In this document: in pieces, positions 47,001-58,972 of the stretch | Numbering within the stretch: the first letter of the stretch is position 1 | Layout: every line of letters begins with the position of its first letter | Source: Caprella mutica | Taxonomy: Eukaryota; Arthropoda; Malacostraca; Amphipoda; Caprellidae | Assembly (NCBI GenBank): GCA_947561585.1 | Contig: CANNZV010000336.1 | Location: 372,001 to 436,000 of the forward strand | Reading direction: 5' to 3' | Length of the DNA stretch: 64,000 nucleotides | Program-made: the position numbers and the translations under genes | Notes under the pieces: generated by a model | What the model was told of the DNA's origin: nothing | The model's input: only the letters and a program-made list of their open reading frames with translations | The model's database searches: none

Positions 47001-48160
47001 ATTGACAAGAATTAGAGAAACACTACACTGGTACACTAATTGACAAGAATTAGAGAAACACCACACTGGTACACTAATTGACAAGAATTAGAGAAACTCT
47101 ACACTGACTACACTAATTGACAAGAATTAGAGAAACTCTACACTGACTACACTAATTGACAAGAATTAGAGAAACTCTACACTGGTACACTAATTGACAA
47201 GAATTAGAGAAACACCACACTGGTACACTAATTGACAAGAATTAGAGAAACTCTACACTGGTACACTAATTGACAAGAATTAGAGAAACTCTACACTGAC
47301 TAAACTAATTGACAAGAATTAGAGAAACACTACACTGGTACACTAATTGACAAGAATTAGAGAAACACCACACTGGTACACTAATTGACAAGAATTAGAG
47401 AAACTCTACACTGACTACACTAATTGACAAGAATTAGAGAAACTCTACACTGACTACACTAATTGACAAGAATTAGAGAAACTCTACACTGACTACACTA
47501 ATTGACAAGAATTAGAGAAACTCTACACTGGTACACTAATTGACAAGAATTAGAGAAACACCACACTGGTACACTAATTGACAAGAATTAGAGAAACTCT
47601 ACACTGACTACACTAATTGACAAGAATTAGAGAAACTCTACACTGACTACACTAATTGACAAGAATTAGAGAAACTCTACACTGACTACACTAATTGACA
47701 AGAATTAGAGAAACACCACACTGGTACACTAATTGACAAGAATTAGAGAAACTCTACACTGACTAAACTAATTGACAAGAATTAGAGAAACTCTACACTG
47801 ACTAAACTAATTGACAAGAATTAGAGAAACTCTACACTGACTAAACTAATTGACAGGAATTAGATAAACTCTACACTGACTAAACTAATTGACAGGAATT
47901 AGATAAACTCTACACTGACTAAACTAATTGAAAAGAATTAGAGAAACACTACACTGACTAAACTAATTGACAAGAATTAGAGAAACTCTTCACTGACTAA
48001 ACTAATTGACAAGAATTAGAGAAACTCTACACTGACTAAACTAATTGACAAGAATTAGAGAAACTCTACACTGACTACACTAATTGACAGGAATTAGAGA
48101 AACTACACTGACTACACTAATTGACAAGAATTAGAGAAACACTACACTGGTACACTAATT
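44030..48160. repeat. Large minisatellite array, 38-39 bp unit, 4.1 kb
   Basis: About 107 units around ACTAATTGACAAGAATTAGA, joined by AAACTCTACACTGGTAC, AAACACTACACTGGTAC or ..CTGACTAC. The variants are shuffled, and a shortened unit (CTACACTAATTGACAAG without the spacer) recurs near 45938, 46389 and 46840, a period of about 450 bp. Edge units near 47850-48120 are more diverged (GACAGGAATTAGATAAA), as expected at array margins. Confidence 0.97.
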
Positions 48161-48904
48161 AATTAGGTCATTAGTGTATTTTGAATGTACTAACTTTCCA
48201 ATGGCTAATTAGGATATTTTTAATATACTAATTTTTCAAGTATATTTAATATTATAACCATTTATGAGTAATTAATTTTTATGTATTAATTACTTGATAT
48301 TTTAAAGCAGAAAAGAAATCAATTGTTGATAATTGTTACTAATTCACTTTAGAAAGAGATGCGTTAATCGAGGGGCAATAACAACAAAGAAAACAATAAC
48401 AGGAAGCGATTACAAGCAAAACAAATCATCGGGAAAATATAGGTGAGAGAGATTAAAGCAATTGCTGGTTAGAGAGTCGATTATAAGGGACTTCAGAGAA
48501 AAAACATAGGGGAAAAAGACACCTAATGCACTTCTATTCACACTTAAATATATAAATTAACTATTTAACAAAGAATATATTTATTTACGAATAATTTAAA
48601 AGATATTACTAATTTTAATAACGCTATATTGAATAGTGGTATAAATATATCCTAAAGTTTATATTAAAATTTCAACAACTTGATTGATGACGTCACAGTT
48701 CTTGCTCAAAATACAAATTTTCAAAAAAATTAGCATGTTTCAAATTAATGGAAATATATATGTTACTGTGCGTAGCATCATTTCATTACCTCAAACCGTA
48801 TAAATTGCGTGCGTGTGTTCGTTGTTTTTACCCCGGGGGCGCAGAGCCCCGGGTCACGTGACCCCTGATTTCCTCTCGCGTAAGATGCTGCCGTTGACAA
48901 TAAA
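48161..48904. other. Spacer with a GC-rich promoter-like patch
   Basis: AT-rich until about 48820, then an abrupt GC-rich and CpG-containing segment to 48900. No exon could be tied to it. A CRE palindrome TGACGTCA lies at 48688-48695. Confidence 0.4.
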
Positions 48905-48905
48905 T
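48820..48905. promoter_or_regulatory. Candidate promoter: GC-rich patch with a 14 bp E-box palindrome
   Basis: GGGTCACGTGACCC at 48851-48864 is a perfect 14 bp palindrome around the E-box CACGTG, in the extended GTCACGTGAC form bound by USF/MITF/TFE-type factors. It sits beside CCCCGGGGGCGCAGAGCCCC, itself a hairpin. The surrounding kilobases are AT-rich. It could be the promoter of the minus-strand NTAN1-like gene, whose 5' end is missing, but no coding exon connects them. Confidence 0.35.
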
Positions 48906-49268
48906 TGAAATTAGAGAAAAACCCTGGCGGAGGTTTTGTGAACTAAAATAAGAGAATAGGTAACCTGGCGGAGGTTTTGTGAACTAAAATAAGAGAAAAT
49001 GTAACCTGGCGGAGGTTTTGTGAACTAAAATAAGAGAATAGGTAACCTGACGGAGGTTTTGTGAACTAAAATAAGAGAATAGGTAACCTGGCGGAGGTTT
49101 TGTGAACTAAAATAAGAGAAAATGTAACCTGGCGGAGGTTTTGTGAACTAAAATAAGAGAAAATGTAACCTGGCGGAGGTTTTGTGAACTAAAATAAGAG
49201 AATAGGTAACCTGGCGGAGGTTTTGTGAACTAAAATAAGAGAATAGGTAACCTGGCGGAGGTTTAAAA
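48905..49268. repeat. Minisatellite of about 39 bp
   Basis: About nine units of AACCTGGCGGAGGTTTTGTG followed by AACTAAAATAAGAGAATAGGT. It begins directly after the GC-rich patch; the first unit carries AACCCTGGCGG. Confidence 0.93.
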
Positions 49269-49843
49269 CGAGACAATAAGGACCTAACCTTTAGATTAAA
49301 ATCCCTCACAATCCCCTCTTCCCCATCATCTTCCCCGCAGCCTCCAAATCACCGGAAGCTGCAAAGTTACTTCAACTTCTCTCTTCGGTTGACATCCAAA
49401 CTGGTTTAATTTGTTAGATCAGTTTGGCCAATTATATCGGTATGCGGTATATCATTCGCCATTGAATCTTCTCAATGCTTTTATTTCAACATCAATCCTA
49501 CAAAAGATTTCCAGGAACCAATCTAGTAATTTGCTTTTGTTGGTAAGATAATAAATGCATGTTTCAGTCGATTATTGGGAGAATGTAACTGAACTCGGAA
49601 CCAGTGAAAATATTTCAATCCTAAAATTTGAGGAGTAACTATGGTAAACTATGATATATATATTAATGATAGAATATTTTAATCTCATGGAGCATTTAGA
49701 CGGATGTTTAACCCCTCTGTGGGTGCATAGCCAAGGGGTTGATGACTGGAGAGGAGGTAGGTGCCCCCGGGGATAGTTAATGGTGAGATAGGCCACTGGA
49801 GGGGGCGTGGGATGAGCACAGAGCATCCGCTCTGGAGATGAGT
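49269..49843. other. Unassigned stretch
   Basis: No gene recognised. A minus-strand 84-codon open frame (49572-49826) has no family features and no codon signal I would trust. Confidence 0.4.
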
Positions 49844-50000
49844 TATCCCACGCGTGGTGAAGGGAGAGGAGAAGATGTGGTGAAGGGAGAGGAGAAGATG
49901 TGGTGAAGGGAGAGGAGAAGATGTGGTGAAGTGAGAGGAGAAGATGTGGTGAAGTGAGAGGAGAAGATGTGGTGAAGGGAGAGGAGAAGATGTGTTGAAG
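49844..50000. repeat. Minisatellite, 24 bp unit
   Basis: About six and a half units of GAAGGGAGAGGAGAAGATGT plus GGTG; purine-rich on the plus strand. Confidence 0.93.
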
Positions 50001-50065
50001 GAAAATGTGGGAGATACAAATTATAACAAATTTAATTTAATATCATTTTGTCAAGATACGAACAA

Positions 50066-50798
50066 GTCACTCTTTCCCCAATAACAAGTCACTCTTTTCC
50101 CCAATAACAAGTCACTCTTTTCCCCAATAACAAGTCACTCTTTTCCCCAATAACAAGTCACTCTTTTCCCCAATAACAAGTCACTCTTTTCCCCAATAAC
50201 AAGTCACTCTTTTCCCCAATAACAAGTCACTCTTTTCCCCAATAACAAGTCACTCTTTTCCCCAATAACAAGTCACTCTTTTCCCCAATAACAAGTCACT
50301 CTTTTCCCCAATAACAAGTCACTCTTTTCCCCAATAACAAGTCACTCTTTTCCAAAAATAACAAGTCACTCTTTTCCCCAATAACAAGTCACTCTTTTCC
50401 CCAATAACAAGTCACTCTTTTCCCCAATAACAAGTCACTCTTTTCCCCAATAACAAGTCACTCTTTTCCCCAATAACAAGTCACTCTTTTCCCCAATAAC
50501 AAGTCACTCTTTTCCCCAATAACAAGTCACTCTTTTCCCCAATAACAAGTCACTCTTTTCCCCAATAACAAGTCACTCTTTTCCCCAATAACAAGTCACT
50601 CTTTTCCCCAATAACAAGTCACTCTTTTCCCCATAACAAGTCACTCTTTTCCCCAATAACAAGTCACTCTTTTCCCCAATAACAAGTCACTCTTTTCCCC
50701 AATAACAAGTCACTCTTTCCCCAATAACAAGTCACTCTTTCCCCATAACAAGTCACTCTTTTCCCCATAACAAGTCACTCTTTTCCCCATAACAATCA
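50066..50798. repeat. Minisatellite, 23 bp unit
   Basis: About 31 very uniform units of AACAAGTCACTCTTTTCCCC plus AAT. Near-identity along the array suggests recent expansion. Units at the right edge lose bases (CCCATAAC, CTTTCCCC). Confidence 0.97.
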
Positions 50799-52754
50799 TG
50801 ACGTGTTACTTAACAGTTACTTTAAAATCCCAGCAAATCAAGTAATACAAATAATATTCCATCACAAAAAAACTGCTAAATAATCAGGTTTTCCAGCCAT
50901 TTCAATTTTTTTAAATTCCGACTCCAAAGATTATAGAAGAATTAATTTTCAGTTACGGAAATCACGAAATGTCGACTCGAAAATTGGAAAAGTTCATAAA
51001 AATGAAATAATTTATTCAAAGTGATAAATAATGAGGAAATATATACAAGATATTCGATATTGTGGGGGTAGAAGTGAGTTATGTTTAAATAGTGAAATAA
51101 TCTTTGGAACTTATAGTTCTAAATAGAACTTTCTGTAACTGTTTTTATTAATTAGAAATGAGAATGGGGGGCAAGAGATAAGATCTGTGACCACTTTAAT
51201 GTTTCCTCCAATTTGGAATTAGTTGGAATAAATAGAAAAAATTGTGCGTCTTAAATACAAGGGACTGGAAAAAGCAGTCAGAGAGGAAAGTGGCTCCATG
51301 GACAAAGTCACCTACCACCTACGGTGGCAAGTTCATGGATGCAGAAAAGCTACTCCTTGAATTCAGTCACGGAAATAAATAACTAGAAAAAATAAAAGGG
51401 ACTCGAAGAAGCAGTCAGACAGGAAAGTGGCTCTATGAACAAGGCTATGGATGCAGAAAAGCTACTCCGTGAATGTAGTCATGAAAAGAGTGACTGATAA
51501 AATAAACTAAAGGAAGATGACTAATACAAGGGACTATGAAGAAGCAGTCATACAGGAAAGTGGTTCATTGAACAAAGTAAAATAAAAATAACAGTAAAGT
51601 CTATTTCTAAAGCAGTTAATCTTAAATATAAACATGAAACTAACTATGACATTTAGCAATGTTTAAATTGATTTCAACTCCCCTTGTTTCAGTACAATTA
51701 ACATTTAGTCAAATAAAAGTAACAAAGGTGTACTATTACACAGTGCGTGGCTGCGGCATTAGCATTGCACAGCTTGTTGGTTAATGCAGTTAATAATGTT
51801 GTAAAGACAGTACACACACTGGTACAACTCTTAAAGGTGGTCAATCTGACCCACAAAATTACAATAGCTTATTAATTTGAAATAGTATGGAAATGATAGG
51901 GTAAACACCCAATTACTGTCTGTAGTCATACTACCTGCTAATTAACTCTAAATAATTAACAATTAAATAGAAAAAGATGCATGAGAAGTAAAATGTATTT
52001 TACCCCCCTCTCTCCCCCCGGAAAAACTCCCGTTTTCCCCCCTCTCCCCCCCATATCAAAAACTATCAAGTAGACCAAGGAGTTCATTTTAATAACGAAA
52101 ATATTTTGTGCTCAATATTACTGCCGTAAAGAACTGCTAATTTATTTATTAGCAATCTATCTTATGCCTATCCTACTTCCATGTCAGAAAAAATCCTAAA
52201 AAAGGCTTTAAGATGAGAATTTAATATATACCCAATCTGTTCTTCTTTCAATAGATATCCTTAATTCCCCCCCCCCCCCTCTCTCACTCTACCCCCCCCC
52301 CCCCCCCATAGAAGAGGGTATCAGATTCACAATGCGTTTCGTGTGGTGAAAATAAATGTTAAATAATGTGGTTCAAGGTGATCCCTGAGGTAGGTACACA
52401 CACAGTGTCTCAAATGGAGTCACACATAACAACACTGTGTGTGTATGTGTATGTACTTTGCATTTAAACCTTTCTGATGAACAAAAAAAAAGATAAGAAT
52501 ATAAAACTTTTCTATTTCTTATCTGTAAACTGACTTTTTTCTTATATTGTTTTTTAAATTTAAAAATGTCGGTATAACAATTGTGGTAATTCTAGTACAG
52601 TTTTTTATCGTGATAGATATATTAATATAAATTATAGATATCATATATTATATCTATGTAACGCATTATAAGATTATTAAAAAAAATATATATAATTTTT
52701 AGATAAAAAATGAATTGAATAAAATTTCAATAAAAATTAGATATATAAAACTCA
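50799..52754. other. Gene-free stretch with a repeat A copy and poly-C runs
   Basis: Contains the reverse repeat A copy at 51245-51560, C runs at 52268-52279 and 52302-52317, and nothing that looks coding. Confidence 0.5.
51245..51560 (-). repeat. Dispersed repeat family A, copy 5 (three truncated tandem pieces)
   Basis: Three partial reverse copies lie head to tail at about 51250-51360, 51395-51485 and 51530-51575. Each carries AAGGGACT..AAGCAGTCA-A-AGGAAAGTGG and most of GATGCAGAAAAGCTACTCC. The minus-strand peptide motif (YKGLE.AVR) is partly kept in the first piece. Confidence 0.75.
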
Positions 52755-53182
52755 GGTTTTATGGTTTGTGTCCTTTTTTCTAATGTCCCACTGAGGTTTT
52801 ATGGTTTGTGTCCTTTTTTCTAATGTCCCACTGAGGTTTTAGGACCTGTGTCCTTTTTACTAATGTCCCACTGAGGTTTTAGGACCTGTGTCCTTTTTTC
52901 TAATGTCCCACTGAGGTTCTAGGACCTGTGTCCTTTTTTCTAATGTCCCACTGAGGTTTTAGGACCTGTGTCCTTTTTTCTAATGTCCCACTGAGGTTTT
53001 AGGACCTGTGTCCTTTTTTCTAATGTCCCACTGAGGTTTTAGGACCTGTGTCCTTTTTTCTAATGTCCCACTGAGGTTTTAGGACCTGTGTCCTTTTTAC
53101 TAATGTCCCACTGAGGTTTTAGGACCTGTGTCCTTTTTTCTAATGTCCCACTGAGGTTTTAGGACCTGTGTCCTTTTTTCTG
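52755..53182. repeat. Minisatellite, 40 bp unit
   Basis: About ten and a half units of ACTGAGGTTTTAGGACCTGT followed by GTCCTTTTTTCTAATGTCCC. Two left-edge units have TTATGGTTTG in place of TAGGACCTG. Confidence 0.96.
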
Positions 53183-53485
53183 TTCCAATTCAAGGGAAGG
53201 TAAAAAGCGAAGAATTAAGACCTTATTCTAGTTGTACCTTTTATGGCACGGAGTAGCTTTCTTTACACGCTCTGGTGCAGAAATGCTCTGCATGGACACA
53301 CTACAGACTGGTATGGACTCGTGTCCCACTATGGTGGACACACAATTGTCTCGTGTCCTATTATGCACACGAATTGAAAAGGCAACAACTGGTGATTTCA
53401 ACGGAGACTAAATAGTTAGCAAAAGAAATAGAGTCAACTCTAAAAAAAAGTACGAGTGACTGAACTTTGAAATGTTTGAAGTTTA
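53183..53485. other. Spacer between two minisatellites
   Basis: About 300 bp with GTGTCC-rich sequence (CTCGTGTCCCACTATG..TCGTGTCCTATTATG) but no gene. Confidence 0.45.
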
Positions 53486-54866
53486 GAGTAATAAAATAAT
53501 TACTATATCGTTCATAGTAATAAAATAATTACTATATCGTTCATAGTAATAAAATAATTACTATATCGTTCATAGTAATAAAATAATTACTATATCGTTC
53601 ATAGTAATAAAATAATTACTATATCGTTCATAGTAATAAAATAATTACTATATCGTTCATAGTAATAAAATAATTACTATATCGTTCATAGTAATAAAAT
53701 AATTACTATATCGTTCATAGTAATAAAATAATTACTATATCGTTCATAGTAATAAAATAATTACTATATCGTTCATATAGTAATTAAATAATTACTATAT
53801 CGTTCATATAGTAATTAAATAATTACTATATCGTTCATAGTAATTAAATAATTACTATCGTTCATAGTAATTAAATAATTACTATATCGTTCATAGTAAT
53901 AAAATAATTACTATATCGTTCATAGTAATAAAATAATTACTATATCGTTCTTAGTAATAAAATAATTACTATATCGTTCATAGTAATTAAATAATTACTA
54001 TATCGTTCATAGTAATAAAATAATTACTATATCGTTCATAGTAATAAAATAATTACTATATCGTTCATAGTAATAAAATAATTACTATATCGTTCATAGT
54101 AATAAAATAATTACTATATCGTTCATAGTAATAAAATAATTACTATATCGTTCATAGTAATAAAATAATTACTATATCGTTCATAGTAATAAAATAATTA
54201 CTATATCGTTCATAGTAATAAAATAATTACTATATCGTTCATATAGTAATTAAATAATTACTATATCGTTCATATAGTAATTAAATAATTACTATATCGT
54301 TCATAGTAATTAAATAATTACTATCGTTCATAGTAATTAAATAATTACTATATCGTTCATAGTAATAAAATAATTACTATATCGTTCATAGTAATAAAAT
54401 AATTACTATATCGTTCTTAGTAATAAAATAATTACTATATCGTTCATAGTAATTAAATAATTACTATATCGTTCATATAGTAATTAAATAATTACTATAT
54501 CGTTCATAGTAATTAAATAATTACTATCGTTCATAGTAATAAAATAATTACTATCGTTCATAGTAATAAAATAATTACTATATCGTTCATAGTAATAAAA
54601 TAATTACTATATCGTTCATAGTAATAAAATAATTACTATATCGTTCATAGTAATTAAAATAATTACTATATCGTTCATAGTAATAAAATAATTACTATAT
54701 CGTTCATAGTAATTAAATAATTACTATATAGTTCATAGTAATAAAATAATTATTATCGTTCATAGTAATAAAATAATTACTATATCGTTCATAGTAATAA
54801 AATAATTACTATAGTTCATAGTAATAAAATAATTACTATCGTTCATAGTAATAAAATAATTACTAT
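53486..54866. repeat. Minisatellite, 29 bp unit, with a 464 bp higher-order period
   Basis: About 48 units of TAGTAATAAAATAATTACTA then TATCGTTCA. Rare variants recur together: the CATATAGTAATTAAAT pair near 53775 and again near 54239, and CTTAGTAATAAAA near 53949 and near 54415. A 16-unit block was therefore duplicated. Units contain the near-palindrome TAGTAAT..ATTACTA. Confidence 0.97.
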
Positions 54867-55081
54867 TTGACAAACTATAAAAACACACTAAAATGTTGTG
54901 TTTAATTAAAGTAAAAAGTCTCGCTAATTCACATTCTTTTTAGATGAAATTAATGGCTTAAAAATAGCCGAGAAATTGCGAGTCATTTTGACCAACTTTG
55001 TGGAGTGAATAAGAGTCAAAATGACTAGAAACAAATAGTTGAAAGATATTTTAACACACTTTTAATTAATTTTCAGTTAAA

Positions 55082-55785
55082 TGTTATTTTATAAAATAGT
55101 TATTTTATAAAATAGTTATTTTATAAAATAGTTATTTTATAAAATAGTTATTTTATAAAATAGTTATTTTATAAAATAGTTATTTTATAAAATAGTTATT
55201 TTATAAAATAGTTATTTTATAAAATAGTTATTTTATAAAATAGTTATTTTATAAAATAGTTATTTTATAAAATAGTTATTTTAAAAAAATAGTTATTTTA
55301 AAAAAATAGTTATTTTAAAAAAATAGTTATTTTATAAAATAGTTATTTTATAAAATAGTTATTTTATAAAATAGTTATTTTATAAAATAGTTATTTTATA
55401 AAATAGTTATTTTATAAAATAGTTATTTTATAAAATAGTTATTTTATAAAATAGTTATTTTATAAAATAGTTATTTTATAAAATAGTTATTTTATAAAAT
55501 AGTTATTTTATAAAATAGTTATTTTATAAAATAGTTATTTTATAAAATAGTTATTCAATAAAATAGTTATTCAATAAAATAGTTATTCAATAAAATAGTT
55601 ATTCAATAAAATAGTTATTCAATAAAATAGTTATTCAATAAAATAGTTATTCAATAAAATAGTTATTCAATGAAATAGTTATTCAATAAAATAGTTATTC
55701 AATAAAATAGTTATTCAATAAAATAGTTATTCAATGAAATAGCTATTTAATAAAATATTTATTCAATGAAATAGTTATTTATAGA
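55082..55785. repeat. Minisatellite, 16 bp palindromic AT unit
   Basis: About 44 units of TTATTTTATAAAATAG; the core TATTTTATAAAATA is a perfect palindrome. From about 55550 onward the unit changes to TTATTCAATAAAATAG, which weakens the palindrome. Pure AT apart from one G per unit. Confidence 0.97.
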
Positions 55786-56023
55786 ATTAAATTAATTATA
55801 AATAATAGACAGTTAGTTTTTAGTGACAGTAGGACCGTGCCACCAGTGTACGGCACTGATTAGCATAGTCCATAGGTGTTAGTTTTAGCAGTTGATGCTA
55901 ATTTTAGCATTTGACATTTGGCTACCGTCTCATTTATTAATTAAGGCATCAGTAAATATGACAGCTACGCACCTAAAGAACATGGAATGTGTTGTTGTGC
56001 ACTTCCTGTGTACCTTATTGGTA

Positions 56024-56145
56024 TACAGTGCACCAATGGGACACACAGTGCACCAATGGGACACACAGTGCACCAATGGGACACACAGTGCACCAATGGG
56101 ACACACAGTGCACCAATAGGACACACAGTGCACCAATGGGACAGA
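56024..56145. repeat. Minisatellite, 20 bp unit
   Basis: Six units of CACAGTGCACCAATGGGACA containing the palindrome GTGCAC. Short frames on both strands are artefacts. Confidence 0.95.
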
Positions 56146-56284
56146 CAAAATCTACCATCTGAACTAGAATTTGAAAATATTTTTTGATGGTGAAAAAAAA
56201 AGTTTTTAGATGACCAAATTTTTTAGTAAAATTTTAATCAAAATAGTATCAGCATTTTAAAAAATAATTTTAAGATGATAGTAC

Positions 56285-57693
56285 AGTATGTAGGTACAAA
56301 GGTAGGTATGTAGGTATGTAGGTAAGTAGGTACAAAGGTAGGTATGTAGGTAAGTAGGTACAAAGGTAGGTACAAAGGTAGGTACAAAGGTAGGTATGTA
56401 GGTAAGTAGGTACAAAGGTAGGTATGTAGGTAAGTAGGTACAAAGGTAGGTACAAAGGTAGGTATGTAGGTAAGTAGGTACAAAGGTAGGTATGTAGGTA
56501 AGTAGGTACAAAGGTAGGTACAAAGGTAGGTATGTAGGTAAGTAGGTACAAAGGTAGGTATGTAGGTAAGTAGGTACAAAGGTAGGTACAAAGGTAGGAA
56601 TGTAGGTAAGTAGGTACAAAGGTAGGAATGTAGGTAAGTAGGTACAAAGGTAGGTAAGTAGGTACAAAGGTAGGAATGTAGGTAAGTAGGTACAAAGGTA
56701 GGTAAGTAGGTACAAAGGTAAGTATGTAGGTAAGTAGGTACAAAGGTAAGTATGTAGGTAAGTAGGTACAAAGGTAGGTACAAAGCTAGGTATGTAGGTA
56801 AGTAGGTACAAAGGTAGGTACAAAGGTAGGTATGTAGGTAAGTAGGTACAAAGGTAGGTATGTAGGTAAGTAGGTACAAAGGTAGGTATGTAGGTAAGTA
56901 GGTACAAAGGTAGGTACAAAGGTAGGTACAAAGGAAGGTACAAAGGAAGGTACAAAGGTAGGTAAGTAGGTACAAAGGTAGGTACAAAGGAAGGTACAAA
57001 GGAAGGTACAAAGGTAGGTAAGTAGGTACAAAGGTAGGTACAAAGGAAGGTACAAAGGAAGGTACAAAGGTAGGTAAGTAGGTACAAAGGTAGGTACAAA
57101 GGAAGGTACAAAGGTAGGTACAAAGGTAGGTACAAAGGTAGGTACAAAGGTAGGTACAAAGGTAGGTACAAAGGTAGGTACAAAGGTAGGTACAAAGGTA
57201 GGTACAAAGGAAGGTACAAAGGTAGGTACAAAGGTAGGTACAAAGGTAGGTACAAAGGAAGGTACAAAGGTAGGTACAAAGGTAGGTACAAAGGTAGGTA
57301 TAAGTAGGTACAAAGGTAGGTATGTAGGTAAGTAGGTACAAAGGTAGGTACAAAGGTAGGTAAGTAGGTACAAAGGTAGGTACAAAGGTAGGTAAGTAGG
57401 TACAAAGGTAGGTACAAAGGAAGGTACAAAGGTAGGTACAAAGGAAGGTACAAAGGTAGGTACAAAGGAAGGTACAAAGGTAGGTACAAAGGTAGGTACA
57501 AAGGTAGGTATAAAAGGTACAAGTAGGTACAAAGGTAGGTATAAGTAGGTACAAAGGTAGGTATAAGTAGGTACAAAGGTAGGTATAAGTAGGTACAAAG
57601 GTAGGTATAAGTAGGTACAAAGGTAGGTATAAGTAGGTACAAAGGTAGGTATAAGTAGGTACAAAGGTAGGTATAAGTAGGTACAAAGGTAGG
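56285..57693. repeat. GGTAGGTACAAA minisatellite interrupted by the BEL/Pao element
   Basis: 1.4 kb of 12 bp units GGTAGGTACAAA mixed with GGTATGTAGGTAAGTA and GGTATAAGTA blocks. Several minus-strand frames stay open for 300-480 codons (Thr/Tyr/Leu/Cys/Pro repeats) only because the repeat lacks stops. The array ends exactly at the LTR-like start TGTCGCGG (57694), so its other half probably lies beyond the element. Confidence 0.96.
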
Positions 57694-58972
57694 TGTCGCG
57701 GTAAGCGATCCGATCCTATTCGAAGTTAATAACCTTTTTTTTCAACTACAATAGACACATTATTGGAACCATAACTAGCGCCATCTACCATTTAACTTTC
57801 TTCATAAATTGAATTTACATGTGCTGTGATATACATAGGTAGCTAGCTCTTCTTTTCTATCGTGAACTATTTTTGTGATGTGCCTTCACTTTCAAATAAT
57901 TGCAGCCTTATCTTTAGTGTATGGAATAACTTATCTATTAATTGAAATATACATTATCTTTACTTAGATTTCTAATTTATTGATGTCATCATTGATTAGC
58001 TAGCTCTGTCCTGTGAATCATGATGGCGCTGTGACACCTCAGTTTGAATTTAAATTTCTGTCTACCGTAATTTTTGTTCAGACATTTACTATTAAAACTT
58101 AGTACATACTGTGTATATATTTTCGCAAATAATTTCTTCTCTTTACATATTGTTTGAAGTTGCTACTGTTATGTTGAAACTCGTGAATAACCAGTGTTTA
58201 TTTTTCATTTCATCTTTGCAGACATAATGTAACATGTACCTTTCAATTTAAAGTGAATTACCAAAATCCAATAACTATCAGATGTACCGTAATTAATCCT
58301 CAGCCTAACCATCAAGTAAGTTTGTCTACAAATGCAACAAGTTGTGAAGTTTTGAATATTTAAGATTAAATGGAATTGTTCCTTTCATGTATGACGGTAG
58401 AATTTGTAACCCTAAATTTTAAGTTGCTAAACAATAAATTAATCTCATGTGAAATTTGGTGGGGAAGTTAGATGGGTAATATTATTTTGTTTACCTAATT
58501 GTTCATTAAACATATAGCATTTATTTTAAGTAGCGCGTAGTATTATTGGAATTTACTTGTTTAAAAAAGGTAATCTCAATTTAGTCGAATTCATGATCTG
58601 ATTGGATTGAGATCTTAATCTGATCATCATTCTGAAAAGTTAGATTAAGGTAGTAATCATTAAATATTAAAAATACTGAATTTGAACCTTTTGGAATTTA
58701 CTGAATTTAGCATGTTTTTCAAAGTCCTTTGTATCTGTAGGTATAATTGTTCTATTTGTGTATTCAAACTGTTATTCCTTTTGCTTAGAAAATTCCTGTA
58801 TTTCAGATCACTAAATAAATCGAGCATCACATGCATCTGGTGTTTGAATCCCCAACGCACTCGGGACAGTGATTTGTTGGCTGAGGTTCCCTTGGTCTCA
58901 TCTGGTGGATTAGTAAGAGCAACGCTACTCGCTCTAAGGTTTCTGTCGGCTCTCGTCCAATTCAGCTGCAAA
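57694..58972 (+). other. 5' LTR and leader of the BEL/Pao element (boundaries uncertain)
   Basis: Starts TGTCGCGG. It has AATAAA at 58433 and no coding region. The gag frame is open upstream of its first credible ATG back to at least about 58780, including a possible splice acceptor CTGTATTTCAG ending at 58806. Confidence 0.55.

Noticed and set aside
49572..49826. 84-codon minus-strand frame as NTAN1-like exon 1
   Set aside because: No similarity to the expected N-terminal NTAN1 motifs and no donor in the required phase.
56238..57686. Minus-strand open frames of 290-480 codons with Thr/Tyr/Leu/Pro/Cys repeats
   Set aside because: They exist in several frames at once because the GGTAGGTACAAA repeat lacks stop codons; no start context, domain or non-repeat sequence supports a gene.
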